NCBI GenBank assembly: GCA_013815465.1
Contig: JACDGE010000011.1
Span: 1-46,969, forward strand
DNA: 46,969 nt
Origin: Alphaproteobacteria bacterium
GTDB taxonomy: Bacteria; Pseudomonadota; Alphaproteobacteria; UBA9655
Direction of reading: 5' to 3'
Shown: positions 1-7,456 of the stretch, piece by piece
How the letters are laid out: each line of letters opens with the position of its first letter
Numbering within the stretch: position 1 is the first letter of the stretch
The notes under the pieces: generated by a model
What the model saw: the letters and a program-made list of their open reading frames with translations, nothing else
The model's database searches: none
Told to the model about the DNA's origin: nothing
Position numbers and translations under genes: made by a program

Positions 1-198
1 GCCTCTAGGACTGAGCCAGCGTTGACGCAGACGACAATGCCTTCAGCAACGATATCACCCACGACGACCGCATCAACGGCTATGACAACTCCAGTCTCTA
101 CAGCCTCTAGGGCTGAGCCAACGTTGACACAGACGACACTTCCTTCCGCGACGATCTCACCCACGGCGACCGCATCAACCGCGACGGCAACTACAACG
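1..198 (+). repeat. Tandem 34-codon repeat inside the Thr-rich gene
   Basis: A 102-bp unit at 1-102 is repeated, with substitutions, from 103. Both begin with the codons for A-S-R-(T/A)-E-P and share the TISPT(T/A)TASTA core. The second copy diverges after about 90 bp. Base 1 already lies at the start of a unit, so more copies may lie upstream. Confidence 0.7.
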
Positions 199-1575
199 CT
201 TTTTAATGATGCAAGAAATTTTCTAAGTAATTTCTTTTCGAACGAAGGTAATAAATCCACATCAACTATGACGACCGCGACCGCGACAACGGCTACGGCA
301 ACTCCACCAACAATGCATCCAGGCATGACAGCGCCATTTGCGGATGATAGCGGGCCTATGAAAAGGGGAGCTCCGAGAGGAGGAACAGTACCTATAATTC
401 CTAGAACTATGTTGCGGTCGACAACTACGCCAACAACATCGACAGCTACGACATCCGATACAACAAGTCCTGTAGCTACAATTTCTACACCTCAGAATAT
501 AACGGTTCCTCAGGCAGGAATAAGCTCACTAGTGGATGCAGTCAAAAAAGCTATATTAATTCCAGCGAGTTATAACCAACAAACGGATGAGAAAAATGAA
601 GATTGGGATTCTTCTGAAAGCGAGGATGAAAAAGAACGTGAGCGCCAAATATTAAAAAATGAAGAAACTCAAGAGGCGAATAAAAAAAGAGCGCAATGTG
701 AAGCTGCCAAAAAGGAAGCCCAAGACAGGGTGGTGGCAAACCAACAAAATGAAAGCACAACAGGGCAGCTGCAAAAAAATAATGCTCCTACAAGACAATC
801 GAAAAATGAGAATTTTTCACCAAGTTTGGGGGAAGTTTTGGCAAAGAGGAGGGTTAATTTAGGAGATTCTATACTTAGTGATGACTTTTCGACTTGGGGT
901 GAGGAGGAGCCGAAAGAAGATCTAAACCTCCAAAAAGACCTATCTAGAGGAAAAAGATTTTCGTCTTCGGAAGAGCGTTTTGAAAGTCTTAGCGAAGATT
1001 ATTCAAGCTCAGAGGGGAAACGTCAAGTAAGTCCAGCGCGTTTTGAAAGTCTTAGCGAAGATTATTCAAGCTCAGAGGGGAAACGTCAAGTAAGTCCAGC
1101 GCCTTCTGAGCATGTTATGAGTAACGATGAAAAAAGAAATGACTTCATCGATTTTGTAGATAAAACAGTGGCAGCCGGAAATCTATATGACTTAAAAGAG
1201 TTGAAGGAAGACCTGGAAACAAACGCAACATGTCGTAGATTACGAGATTTCATAGATCGACAAACTTATAACCAAACAGTACAAAAACTCACAGATGCTT
1301 TGAATAGGAAACACAGAGTACTAAGAGATAACTTCTTGGATAATATAGATAGAGCAGAACTTGATGAAAATCTAGGTTGGTTAAAAAAAACCAAGAAAGC
1401 CCTGGAAAAAGACGCAAAAGCGGATGACTTGCCAGATTTCATGGATCAACAAACTTATAACAAGGCATTGCAGAAAATCGAAGAGGCTATTGATCCAGAA
1501 CGGATGAAAAGTAAAGCTCTTCCTTTAAAAGGCCCTTCAGACAAGGAAGAGTCACTAATGAGCCCCCGGACATAA
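1..1575 (+). CDS. Thr-rich repeat protein, 5' truncated by window edge
   Basis: The frame is open from base 1 and ends with TAA at 1573-1575, so the start lies outside the window; 524 residues are visible. The first 65 or so are two copies of a 34-residue Thr/Ala/Ser/Pro unit (ASRTEPALTQTT... then ASRAEPTLTQTT...). More Thr-rich sequence follows, then a Lys/Glu-rich part (about 195-250) likely to form helix or coiled coil. At about 326-367 a 21-residue unit beginning RFESLSEDYSSSEG occurs twice in tandem. The C-terminal 150 residues hold two related helical units, each with a D-F-I/M-D-x-Q-T-Y-N motif about 70 residues apart. I recognise no catalytic domain. The low-complexity N-terminal part and helical C-terminal repeats fit a surface or secreted protein, possibly an effector, but the function is unknown. 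Whether a signal peptide exists cannot be seen here. Confidence 0.75.
   Translation, partial: ASRTEPALTQTTMPSATISPTTTASTAMTTPVSTASRAEPTLTQTTLPSATISPTATASTATATTTLFNDARNFLSNFFSNEGNKSTSTMTTATATTATATPPTMHPGMTAPFADDSGPMKRGAPRGGTVPIIPRTMLRSTTTPTTSTATTSDTTSPVATISTPQNITVPQAGISSLVDAVKKAILIPASYNQQTDEKNEDWDSSESEDEKERERQILKNEETQEANKKRAQCEAAKKEAQDRVVANQQNESTTGQLQKNNAPTRQSKNENFSPSLGEVLAKRRVNLGDSILSDDFSTWGEEEPKEDLNLQKDLSRGKRFSSSEERFESLSEDYSSSEGKRQVSPARFESLSEDYSSSEGKRQVSPAPSEHVMSNDEKRNDFIDFVDKTVAAGNLYDLKELKEDLETNATCRRLRDFIDRQTYNQTVQKLTDALNRKHRVLRDNFLDNIDRAELDENLGWLKKTKKALEKDAKADDLPDFMDQQTYNKALQKIEEAIDPERMKSKALPLKGPSDKEESLMSPRT
976..1101 (+). repeat. Two perfect 63-bp tandem repeats, in frame
   Basis: Bases 976-1038 and 1039-1101 are identical over 63 bp and encode the same 21 residues (RFESLSEDY...QVSPA). 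The perfect identity implies a recent duplication. The length is a multiple of three, so copy-number change keeps the frame. Confidence 0.9.
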
Positions 1576-1620
1576 GTTCCTTTTTATTTTATTGATAGGT
1601 TAAACTATGAAAAACTTAGC

Positions 1621-1644
1621 CCCCTGGTGAGAGATTACCAGGGG
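1621..1644 (+). terminator. Stem-loop after the Thr-rich gene
   Basis: CCCCTGGT (1621-1628) and ACCAGGGG (1637-1644) form a perfect 8-bp stem around an 8-base loop, 45 bases past the stop codon. There is no T-run after it, so it may be a 3'-end hairpin rather than a classic intrinsic terminator. Confidence 0.4.
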
Positions 1645-1738
1645 ATAGTTCCTGTTAAGGTAATATCACTTAATCTAAATGATACAAAATCGGACGAAGC
1701 CTAACCCTTACTTAGAATCTATCTAAGAGCATTTTTAA

Positions 1739-1939
1739 TTTTATCTGCCTCCATACTCTCATGAACTCAATGTGCAAAGACCAGCCTGGGAAGTCCTCAA
1801 AGATCGTTTCTTTAATAATCGAGCCTACAAATCATCAGAGGAAATTACGGACGTCGCCTGCCTAGCTTGGAACACATGGTTGCAAAATCCAAATGAAATC
1901 CCTTTCTTGTGTCAACGAAGCTGGGCTAAATTATGTTAG
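1739..1939 (+). pseudogene. IS630-type transposase C-terminal remnant
   Basis: No usable start exists, but the frame from 1739 to the TAG at 1937-1939 reads FYLPPYSHELN, then about 50 more residues including DRFFNNRAY and LAWNTW. This matches the end of IS630/Tc1-like DDE transposases (LPPYSPELNPIE..., followed by a helical tail with a conserved A-W). The family Pro after S and the N-P-I-E Glu are altered (YSHELNVQR), so the last catalytic motif is damaged. Only about 66 codons remain. Short, imperfect inverted sequences flank it (1659-1669 and 1953-1963). It occupies most of the gap 1576-1991; nothing else is visible there. Confidence 0.6.
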
Positions 1940-1991
1940 CTAATTTTTGTAAATGGTATTACCCAATAAATAAATTTCGGAGCTTAGCCAA

Positions 1992-2774
1992 ATGAACAAG
2001 ATAAATATCACCCAGTATCAAGATGTAAACAACGTATTGAATGCACTAACGGAAGAAATAGTAAAGATTTTAGGAGAAAATCTAGTGGGTGTCTATCTCA
2101 CGGGTTCTTTGTCATATGACGCCTTTAATCCGAAAAGTAGCGATATCGATCTGGTAATCCTATTAAACGTCACAGCTTCCCAAGGACAACTTATCGCCCT
2201 TAAGAAAATGCACAACCAAGTGGAGAAGGGGAATAAAAAGTGGGCTAAGCGTATCGAGTGCTCTTATGTTTCTCGTGATATGCTCCCACATATATTCCCT
2301 CCCAAAATGCCACGACCTTATATAGGAGAAGGGATTTTCTATCCGGAGGCCCCTTATGGGAATGAGTGGATTATCAACCAATATTTGTTGTACAAGCATG
2401 GAATTCCTTTGAGAGGACCAGATTTTAAAACATTAGTTAAACCCATTAATATAGAGGATGTACAAGCGGCGTGTACCCGGGACTTATTCGAAGAATGGCA
2501 ACCTAAAATGAATGACTCGGAATGGCTAAATAATAGTCATTATCAGTCTTACATTATTTTAAATCTCTGTCGTATTCTTTATACCGTAAGGCTGGGTTGT
2601 GTGGGTTCCAAAGCTGTTTCAGCCTTATGGGTAAAAAATGAATTTTGTCCCGAGTGGCGATATTTAATAGAGTTTGCGGAAAAATGGCAGTATGGTAAGA
2701 ACATGGCATTCAAAGAGGAGACCATAGAATTTATTCAATGTGTTGTAAATGAAATATCAGAAGTAATATTATGA
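1992..2774 (+). CDS. Nucleotidyltransferase, aminoglycoside adenylyltransferase-like (DUF4111 type)
   Basis: A protein of 260 residues. The nucleotidyltransferase signature is intact: G38-S39 followed by S-D-I-D-L, with D51 and D53 as the expected metal ligands. The C-terminal half has the alpha-helical DUF4111 layout of AadA/ANT(9) enzymes, including a GxPLRGPDF stretch near 137 and a NLCRILYT segment near 190 that resembles the AadA L-C-R-M-L-Y-T motif. Such enzymes add AMP to streptomycin or spectinomycin, but many homologues have no proven substrate, so resistance is an inference. A GGAG lies 10 bases before the ATG. The next gene begins inside its stop (ATGA overlap, 2771-2774), so the two are co-translated. 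Confidence 0.75.
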   Translation: MNKINITQYQDVNNVLNALTEEIVKILGENLVGVYLTGSLSYDAFNPKSSDIDLVILLNVTASQGQLIALKKMHNQVEKGNKKWAKRIECSYVSRDMLPHIFPPKMPRPYIGEGIFYPEAPYGNEWIINQYLLYKHGIPLRGPDFKTLVKPINIEDVQAACTRDLFEEWQPKMNDSEWLNNSHYQSYIILNLCRILYTVRLGCVGSKAVSALWVKNEFCPEWRYLIEFAEKWQYGKNMAFKEETIEFIQCVVNEISEVIL

Positions 2775-3586
2775 AAATGACTGAAGAATTTATTTTAAGA
2801 TCAAACTATATGGATCGCTCCACCATATTTATTATAGATGATAATGTTTTAATAGATTATCAAACGTCTTCACCCCTCTTGCCCTTTGGCGAAACAACTA
2901 ACAAATTAAATTTAAAAATAGAATCTTTTTACGTGGATCATTCAATATTGTTTGTTAGGTGCCACATTTCTTTGCAAATGAAGAAGATTCTCAATACCGG
3001 CTTCCAAATACTGAATGCGAAATCTTTTTTAAATTCAATAAACAATGAGGAAACGCAAGGGATTCTTTTGCGTGCCATTCATTGGGCGGTTTGGGATTCA
3101 CGACTTCAATATTGTAGTAAATGCGGAAGTAAAATTCCACATATTTTGCATACTTTTGAAAAGAAGTGCCCACACTGCAACCACTCTTTTTTCCCCAAAC
3201 TTTCTCCAGCAGTTATGGTGTTGATTCAAAGGGAAAATGAGATTTTATTGGGGCGGTCAGCCCATTTTAAGCCTGGGGTTTATAGTGTACTTGCCGGATT
3301 TATTGATATTGGCGAGACGGCCGAGCTGGCCGTTCATCGAGAAGTCAAAGAAGAAGCCGGCATAGAAATTACTGAGTTGGAATACTTTGGGAGCCAAAGT
3401 TGGCCTTTCCCAGATAGTTTTATGCTCGCATTCAAAGCGAAATACCTACGTGGTAAAATCAAGATTGATAAAGAAGAATTGGAAGATGCACGTTGGTTTA
3501 ACGCAAAGAACCTTCCAGATATACCCCCCTCCCCCAGTATCTCTCATCAGCTCATCCGCAGCTTTATTTTAAATCGTGCACTATGA
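2771..3586 (+). CDS. nudC: NADH pyrophosphatase NudC
   Basis: A protein of 271 residues with the full NudC layout. A variable N-terminal domain is followed by a zinc ribbon with C115-x2-C118 and C133-x2-C136, then a Nudix domain whose box runs 176-198 (G-x5-E-x7-R-E-V-x-E-E-x-G). The NudC-specific S-Q-x-W-P-F-P-x-S motif follows as SQSWPFPDS. NudC hydrolyses NAD(H) and can remove NAD caps from RNA. It overlaps the upstream nucleotidyltransferase by four bases. The CDS ends in a 150-bp convergent gap before the MarR-GNAT gene. Confidence 0.9.
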   Translation: MKMTEEFILRSNYMDRSTIFIIDDNVLIDYQTSSPLLPFGETTNKLNLKIESFYVDHSILFVRCHISLQMKKILNTGFQILNAKSFLNSINNEETQGILLRAIHWAVWDSRLQYCSKCGSKIPHILHTFEKKCPHCNHSFFPKLSPAVMVLIQRENEILLGRSAHFKPGVYSVLAGFIDIGETAELAVHREVKEEAGIEITELEYFGSQSWPFPDSFMLAFKAKYLRGKIKIDKEELEDARWFNAKNLPDIPPSPSISHQLIRSFILNRAL

Positions 3587-3736
3587 AGAGGAAAGTATAA
3601 CGCTTAAGTCCCTACAAAAATAACAAGATGAGCATGTTTATTGACCTTAAAATCCCCCCCTAAATTTTTGTGGTCCTGCATACTACGTGCGTTATTCTTC
3701 CCCTTTTTAATTCTAATTGGGGGATTGGATCCCCTA

Positions 3737-4696
3737 TTAAGGAAAATGTGACAATCTATTCTGTAAATCTTCGACTTTTACGATAAAAAACACCGTATCG
3801 ATGGGGCATACATTGAACGATGCAGGCAGCTGTTGTTGGCTAATCTCGGAAAAGCCAACTTTCTTATAAAAGCCTTGAGCAGCCTGTAGGGTTCCAACTG
3901 TTCCCAAATAAAGACTATCAAAGTGATGCTTAGAGGCAGCCTTAATAAGTGTATTCATTAATTTCTGAGCCACTCCCTTTCCGCGATAGCTTTGAGCAAC
4001 GAAAAACTTCTTAATTTGTCCCTGATGCTCATCAATTTTTTTTAAGCCGATGCTCCCGATGACGGCTCCTTGGTTGTCAACTGCATACCAAAAATTGTAG
4101 GAATTGTGAAAATAGAACTCGTTTTCAGCCCTTAGGATGCCTGCATTAACATCATCTGTGATGGGCAATAAAAATTCCTTCTTTTGAATATGTTCAATCA
4201 TTTGGACAATCTGTTTCCGAATCGCCCGCGAAGTGGAGAGCGTGTGAATTTTGACCTGTTCACGCATCAGGCGGCTCTTTTCCAGGGCTGCTCCATATTT
4301 TTGGATCGCAGTGATGAGTTTCTCCTGCTCATCTTCTGTCAAAAACTCAAAAGCGCCCTTTATTTTGTTATTTGAAAATTCATCAATGCTTGCAACCTCA
4401 AGCCGCCCCTTTTCGGTGATATGTAAGTGTTTCTCACGTTTGTCCATCCCTTCTTGAAAGGCAACAAGGCCATGATTGATCAAAGCATTAACAATGCGGG
4501 AGGTGGCAGAAATAGACAAGATCAGCAGATTCCCGACCTTAGAAGGGGTTATACCGGGTTCTTTCTCAATCTCTATAAGGGCAGGCCAGTGCTGAGGAGT
4601 TTTCTTTAAATGAGGAGTATTTAGCTGCAACATACCTAGCTCCCGAACCAATTTTCGGGAGATTTCTCTTAAAGTGGTGATGGTATTTTTTTTCAT
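3737..4696 (-). CDS. MarR-type regulator fused to a GNAT acetyltransferase
   Basis: A protein of 319 residues. Residues about 5-145 form a MarR winged helix (ITPSKVGNLLILSISATSRIVNALINHGLV, then a wing with DKREKHLHITEKG). Residues about 165-310 form a GNAT domain with the acetyl-CoA loop Y-R-G-K-G-V-A and the later A-A-Q-G-F-Y-K-K-V-G-F signature. MarR-GNAT fusions are known in many bacteria, often with an autoregulatory role; the acetylated substrate here is unknown. AGAGG precedes the ATG at a good distance. It diverges from the AlaX gene across a 90-bp region with overlapping promoters and a palindrome, so it probably controls itself and AlaX-LysE. Confidence 0.85.
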   Translation of the reverse strand: MKKNTITTLREISRKLVRELGMLQLNTPHLKKTPQHWPALIEIEKEPGITPSKVGNLLILSISATSRIVNALINHGLVAFQEGMDKREKHLHITEKGRLEVASIDEFSNNKIKGAFEFLTEDEQEKLITAIQKYGAALEKSRLMREQVKIHTLSTSRAIRKQIVQMIEHIQKKEFLLPITDDVNAGILRAENEFYFHNSYNFWYAVDNQGAVIGSIGLKKIDEHQGQIKKFFVAQSYRGKGVAQKLMNTLIKAASKHHFDSLYLGTVGTLQAAQGFYKKVGFSEISQQQLPASFNVCPIDTVFFIVKVEDLQNRLSHFP

Positions 4697-4707
4697 AAAT
4701 CGACCTC

Positions 4708-4757
4708 TTGTAATCGCGGAATGGAATGATTATAATAAAATTAGTTGCATATTGCAA
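4708..4757. promoter_or_regulatory. Divergent promoters with MarR-like palindrome
   Basis: Rightward: TTGTAA (4708-4713), 17-base spacer, TATAAT (4731-4736). Leftward: TTGCAA (complement of 4752-4757), 17-base spacer, TATAAT (complement of 4729-4734). The two -10 boxes overlap. The palindrome TTGCATATTGCAA (4745-4757, arms TTGCA/TGCAA) covers the rightward start region and the leftward -35. A MarR dimer bound there could shut both promoters. The layout is seen directly; binding is inferred. Confidence 0.6.
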
Positions 4758-4786
4758 TTACATTTGTTAAACAATGGAACTGGAAA

Positions 4787-5515
4787 ATGACCACCCACCT
4801 TGCCTATTTTGAAGATACCTATAAATTTGATGATCACGCCATGCTTGTGGCTACCCATAGAGATGAAAAAGGACACTTTATTTTTCTGAATCAAACTATA
4901 TTCTATCCTCAAGGAGGGGGCCAGCCCTCTGATCAAGGCGCGATTGAGGTAGGGGATGTGATAGCTCCCATTCATAGCGTTAGATTTATTGATGGTGAGG
5001 TCAAGCATTATACAAACCAAGATTATAGCTCTTTAAGGGGACAAGAAGCCCGTTGTTTGGTTCACAAAGAAGCGCGACTATTCCATGCCAGGTTACATAC
5101 AGCAGGCCATCTCCTCAGCAATATCATAGAAAGTCTTTATCCTGAATGGCACGCCGTCAAAGGCCATCATTTTCCCGGTCAGTGTTATGTCGAGTTTATG
5201 TCAAACACTGCCTCATTAGAGGACATCCCGATCGAGGCAGTTAATAAAGAGATTGCAGCCTGCATAGAAAAAGATTACACAACACATGTTGAGCAAGTCT
5301 CAGGTGGTAAACTCCAGGAGCTATATCCAATTCTTAACTACCCTATCCCAAGCGACCAACCCATACGGGTTGTGCGCCTCGGAGATTTTCCATTTTCTCC
5401 TTGTGGAGGCACCCATGTCAAAAGCCTCAAGGAACTAAAAGGTTTAGAAATCACGAGATGCAAAATTAAAAAAGGTATTATGAAAATTAACTACGCTATT
5501 GAACAAGGAGAATGA
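4787..5515 (+). CDS. AlaX-type alanyl-tRNA editing protein
   Basis: A protein of 242 residues from the ATG at 4787, which I prefer to the in-frame TTG at 4745 because that TTG lies within the palindrome. It has the free-standing AlaRS editing domain: FYPQGGGQPSDQG near 39-51, the zinc motif H104-x3-H108 (HTAGH) and the second zinc site C206-G-G-T-H210. These proteins deacylate Ser- or Gly-mischarged tRNA-Ala. It lacks the AlaRS catalytic core, as AlaX should. It forms an operon with the LysE-type exporter, which starts inside its last codons. Confidence 0.85.
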   Translation: MTTHLAYFEDTYKFDDHAMLVATHRDEKGHFIFLNQTIFYPQGGGQPSDQGAIEVGDVIAPIHSVRFIDGEVKHYTNQDYSSLRGQEARCLVHKEARLFHARLHTAGHLLSNIIESLYPEWHAVKGHHFPGQCYVEFMSNTASLEDIPIEAVNKEIAACIEKDYTTHVEQVSGGKLQELYPILNYPIPSDQPIRVVRLGDFPFSPCGGTHVKSLKELKGLEITRCKIKKGIMKINYAIEQGE

Positions 5516-6156
5516 CTATGGAATACACTCTATTTAATTATCTCCCTGTTATGCTTAGTTTGGCGGGGCTCAACATGGTCGCCCTCATAAGCCCAGGGCC
5601 TGATTTTGCTGTGGTGCTGAGGAATAGCCTGATTTACTCGCGCAAGACAGCCCTTCTCACAGCTGGGGGGATTGCTCTTGGCAGCCTGGTTCACGTGTCT
5701 TATACGTTGTTTGGCTTGGGTTTAATCATCAAGGAAAATGCATGGCTTTTTCTCATTGTAAAATATGCTGGGGCTTCCTATTTGCTTTATATTGGCTACA
5801 ACGGGCTTAGAGCAAAGGCAACAACCTCGAGCTTTGAATCGGTACCCCTCACACGGGACATTTCTTCCGTATCCGCTGTTTGGAGTGGCTTTTTAACCAA
5901 TGCCCTTAACCCAAAATGTATGCTGTTTTTTGTGAGCCTGTTCTCAGTTGTCATTTCCCCCAATACACCCACACTAATAATAGCCATATATGGAGCGATT
6001 ATTTTTGTTGAAACATTGCTCTGGTTTAGCTTTGTAGCCTTTTGTCTTTCGGGTAAACGTATGCGAGAAAAGTTTAAGGCCGTCGGTCATTGGATTGCGC
6101 GGGTGACAGGGGGAGGGCTGGTCATGCTCGGAGTTAAGCTGCTTTTTACCGCATAG
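5512..6156 (+). CDS. LysE/RhtB family amino-acid exporter
   Basis: A protein of 214 residues (212 from the second ATG at 5518), the usual length for this family. The N-terminal family signature S-P-G-P-D-F-A-V-V-L-R-N-S is at about 27-39, followed by five or six hydrophobic segments and the mid-protein G-F-L-T-N-A-L-N-P-K motif. It would export small amino acids or similar compounds across the inner membrane. The start overlaps the end of the AlaX gene by four bases. Pairing with an AlaX that handles mischarged Ser/Ala/Gly suggests a shared amino-acid detoxification theme under the MarR-GNAT regulator; this is inference. Confidence 0.85.
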   Translation: MTMEYTLFNYLPVMLSLAGLNMVALISPGPDFAVVLRNSLIYSRKTALLTAGGIALGSLVHVSYTLFGLGLIIKENAWLFLIVKYAGASYLLYIGYNGLRAKATTSSFESVPLTRDISSVSAVWSGFLTNALNPKCMLFFVSLFSVVISPNTPTLIIAIYGAIIFVETLLWFSFVAFCLSGKRMREKFKAVGHWIARVTGGGLVMLGVKLLFTA

Positions 6157-6200
6157 TAAGTGTTCCCTTGGGTTTGCTCCCGCGGATCTGAGCTTAAAGC

Positions 6201-6332
6201 AGACCTCTTTCGAAACTCTCTATACTACCCCAAAGTTGTCATGCTGAACTTGTTTCAGCATCTAAAAGAGAGCCCGAAACAAGTTCGGGATGACAGTGGA
6301 GGGGTAGCGAGAATGGGTTTTGAAAGAAGTCT
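6201..6332. repeat. 132-bp nested palindromic element
   Basis: Outer arms: AGACCTCTTTCGAAAC at 6201-6216 pairs imperfectly with the complement of 6317-6332 (AGACTTCTTTCAAAAC), and TACCCC (6226-6231) matches GGGGTA (6301-6306). Inside are two smaller hairpins: TGCTGAACTTGTTTCAGCA (6242-6260) and CCCGAAACAAGTTCGGG (about 6273-6289), bounded by GTCATG and GATGAC. It resembles intergenic palindromic elements of Rickettsia-like genomes. Related cores occur at 15402-15452. An open frame across 6160-6441 reads through it and looks fortuitous. The rest of the 6157-6559 gap shows nothing clear except a weak inverted repeat at 6468-6498. Confidence 0.75.
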
Positions 6333-6559
6333 ATTTAACATTTTGCAGGATCTTCTGGATAACGTCAAATTTTTCAATTGGCCATCGGAAGAAAATTTTG
6401 GGGTTTCTTGCATGAATACTGACGGGGCAATTTTGAATTAAGAGGTCATTTGAAAAACAAAAGGGCGACCTTTTGTTAACCTAATAAAAAACAAAGGTTG
6501 ACGAAAAAATTGCCTTTGCCTATTCTCCTAACGAACTGAAACTTGAAAGGATAGGTAAC

Positions 6560-7456
6560 ATGACAAAATTTCAACGATCGATGGTTTCTATAATGATAGG
6601 GGCGACTCTTCTTGCAACTCCCACATGGGCAATGGAGCTCCCTGATGAAATTGCAGAGAATATTCTCATAAAACTGCCACCCCAGACCCTTGCAAGAGTT
6701 TCCCCTGTTTGCAAGCAATGGCAATGGATTTCAGAAGGGGACAGGCTTTGGCAAACTCATGGCTTCCCTTCAAAAGAAGACTGTCTCAAATTTCCCTTTG
6801 CTAATCTTAAACATGAGCATCTTGTGGCGCTCTTTAAATGTAAATATGTTTCTGGCAATGGGATCTTTTTCTGGAAGTTGGTGGAAAAAATTGAAATGCC
6901 TGACGAGATTATAAAGGGGATTTCCACAATATTTGATGCAGTACCTATAGAATGGACAGCAAAGAACACCATACGTACAAAAAAAGAAACGAATTTAATT
7001 GAATATACAACAGAACTAACTTTCTGGTCTGAAGCAATGAAATGCCATCAAATACATAAAAAAGTCCCCTACACCCTTATGCTTAAAGGAAGTTGGGATG
7101 TTGAAAAAAATGTGAATGATGGCCCATACTTCCCTAAACTTTCAGCTCCACATTTTAAAAAGTTGATTATGGAAAAAAGGTGTCATGATATTCTCGGTTG
7201 TTTGTGGAAAGTAAAGGAAAATCAAGATTTTCAAGATATTCAACTACATATCAATGCATCGAATGTTCCCGAACCTTATATTCCATACAAGTCTTTTGGA
7301 AAAATTGAGGAGCCTTATTCAATTTACTGGAACATAGGGCTTCAACCCTTAGACATTAATGGAGACGTTCCTCTCCCTCCTGCTGCTTGGCCGGTTTATC
7401 GACTGACCCTTGAACAGGCCCTATCTTCGGATGGAGAAGAAAGACTAGGTTTTTAG
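6560..7456 (+). CDS. Exported F-box protein, candidate host effector
   Basis: A protein of 298 residues. Residues 1-24 form a Sec signal peptide (basic start, hydrophobic core, T-P-T-W-A). Directly after it comes an F-box at about 25-70: ELPDEIAENILIKLPPQTL, then ARVSPVCKQW, then a D-R-L-W end. This fits the F-box pattern (L-P-x-E-I-x3-I-L-x2-L, V-C-K-x-W). F-box domains bind Skp1 in eukaryotic SCF ubiquitin ligases, so a bacterial copy is normally a host-acting protein. The remaining 230 residues are of unknown fold and presumably bind a target. AGGATAGG sits before the ATG. The 3' end overlaps birA by 12 bp, tail to tail. Met25 lies at the expected cleavage point (see findings). Confidence 0.8.
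   Translation: MTKFQRSMVSIMIGATLLATPTWAMELPDEIAENILIKLPPQTLARVSPVCKQWQWISEGDRLWQTHGFPSKEDCLKFPFANLKHEHLVALFKCKYVSGNGIFFWKLVEKIEMPDEIIKGISTIFDAVPIEWTAKNTIRTKKETNLIEYTTELTFWSEAMKCHQIHKKVPYTLMLKGSWDVEKNVNDGPYFPKLSAPHFKKLIMEKRCHDILGCLWKVKENQDFQDIQLHINASNVPEPYIPYKSFGKIEEPYSIYWNIGLQPLDINGDVPLPPAAWPVYRLTLEQALSSDGEERLGF

Noticed and set aside
6160-6441. A 93-codon frame
   Set aside because: It runs straight through the nested palindrome 6201-6332 and has no ribosome site; the residues from the repeat recur in the same form wherever such elements are read.
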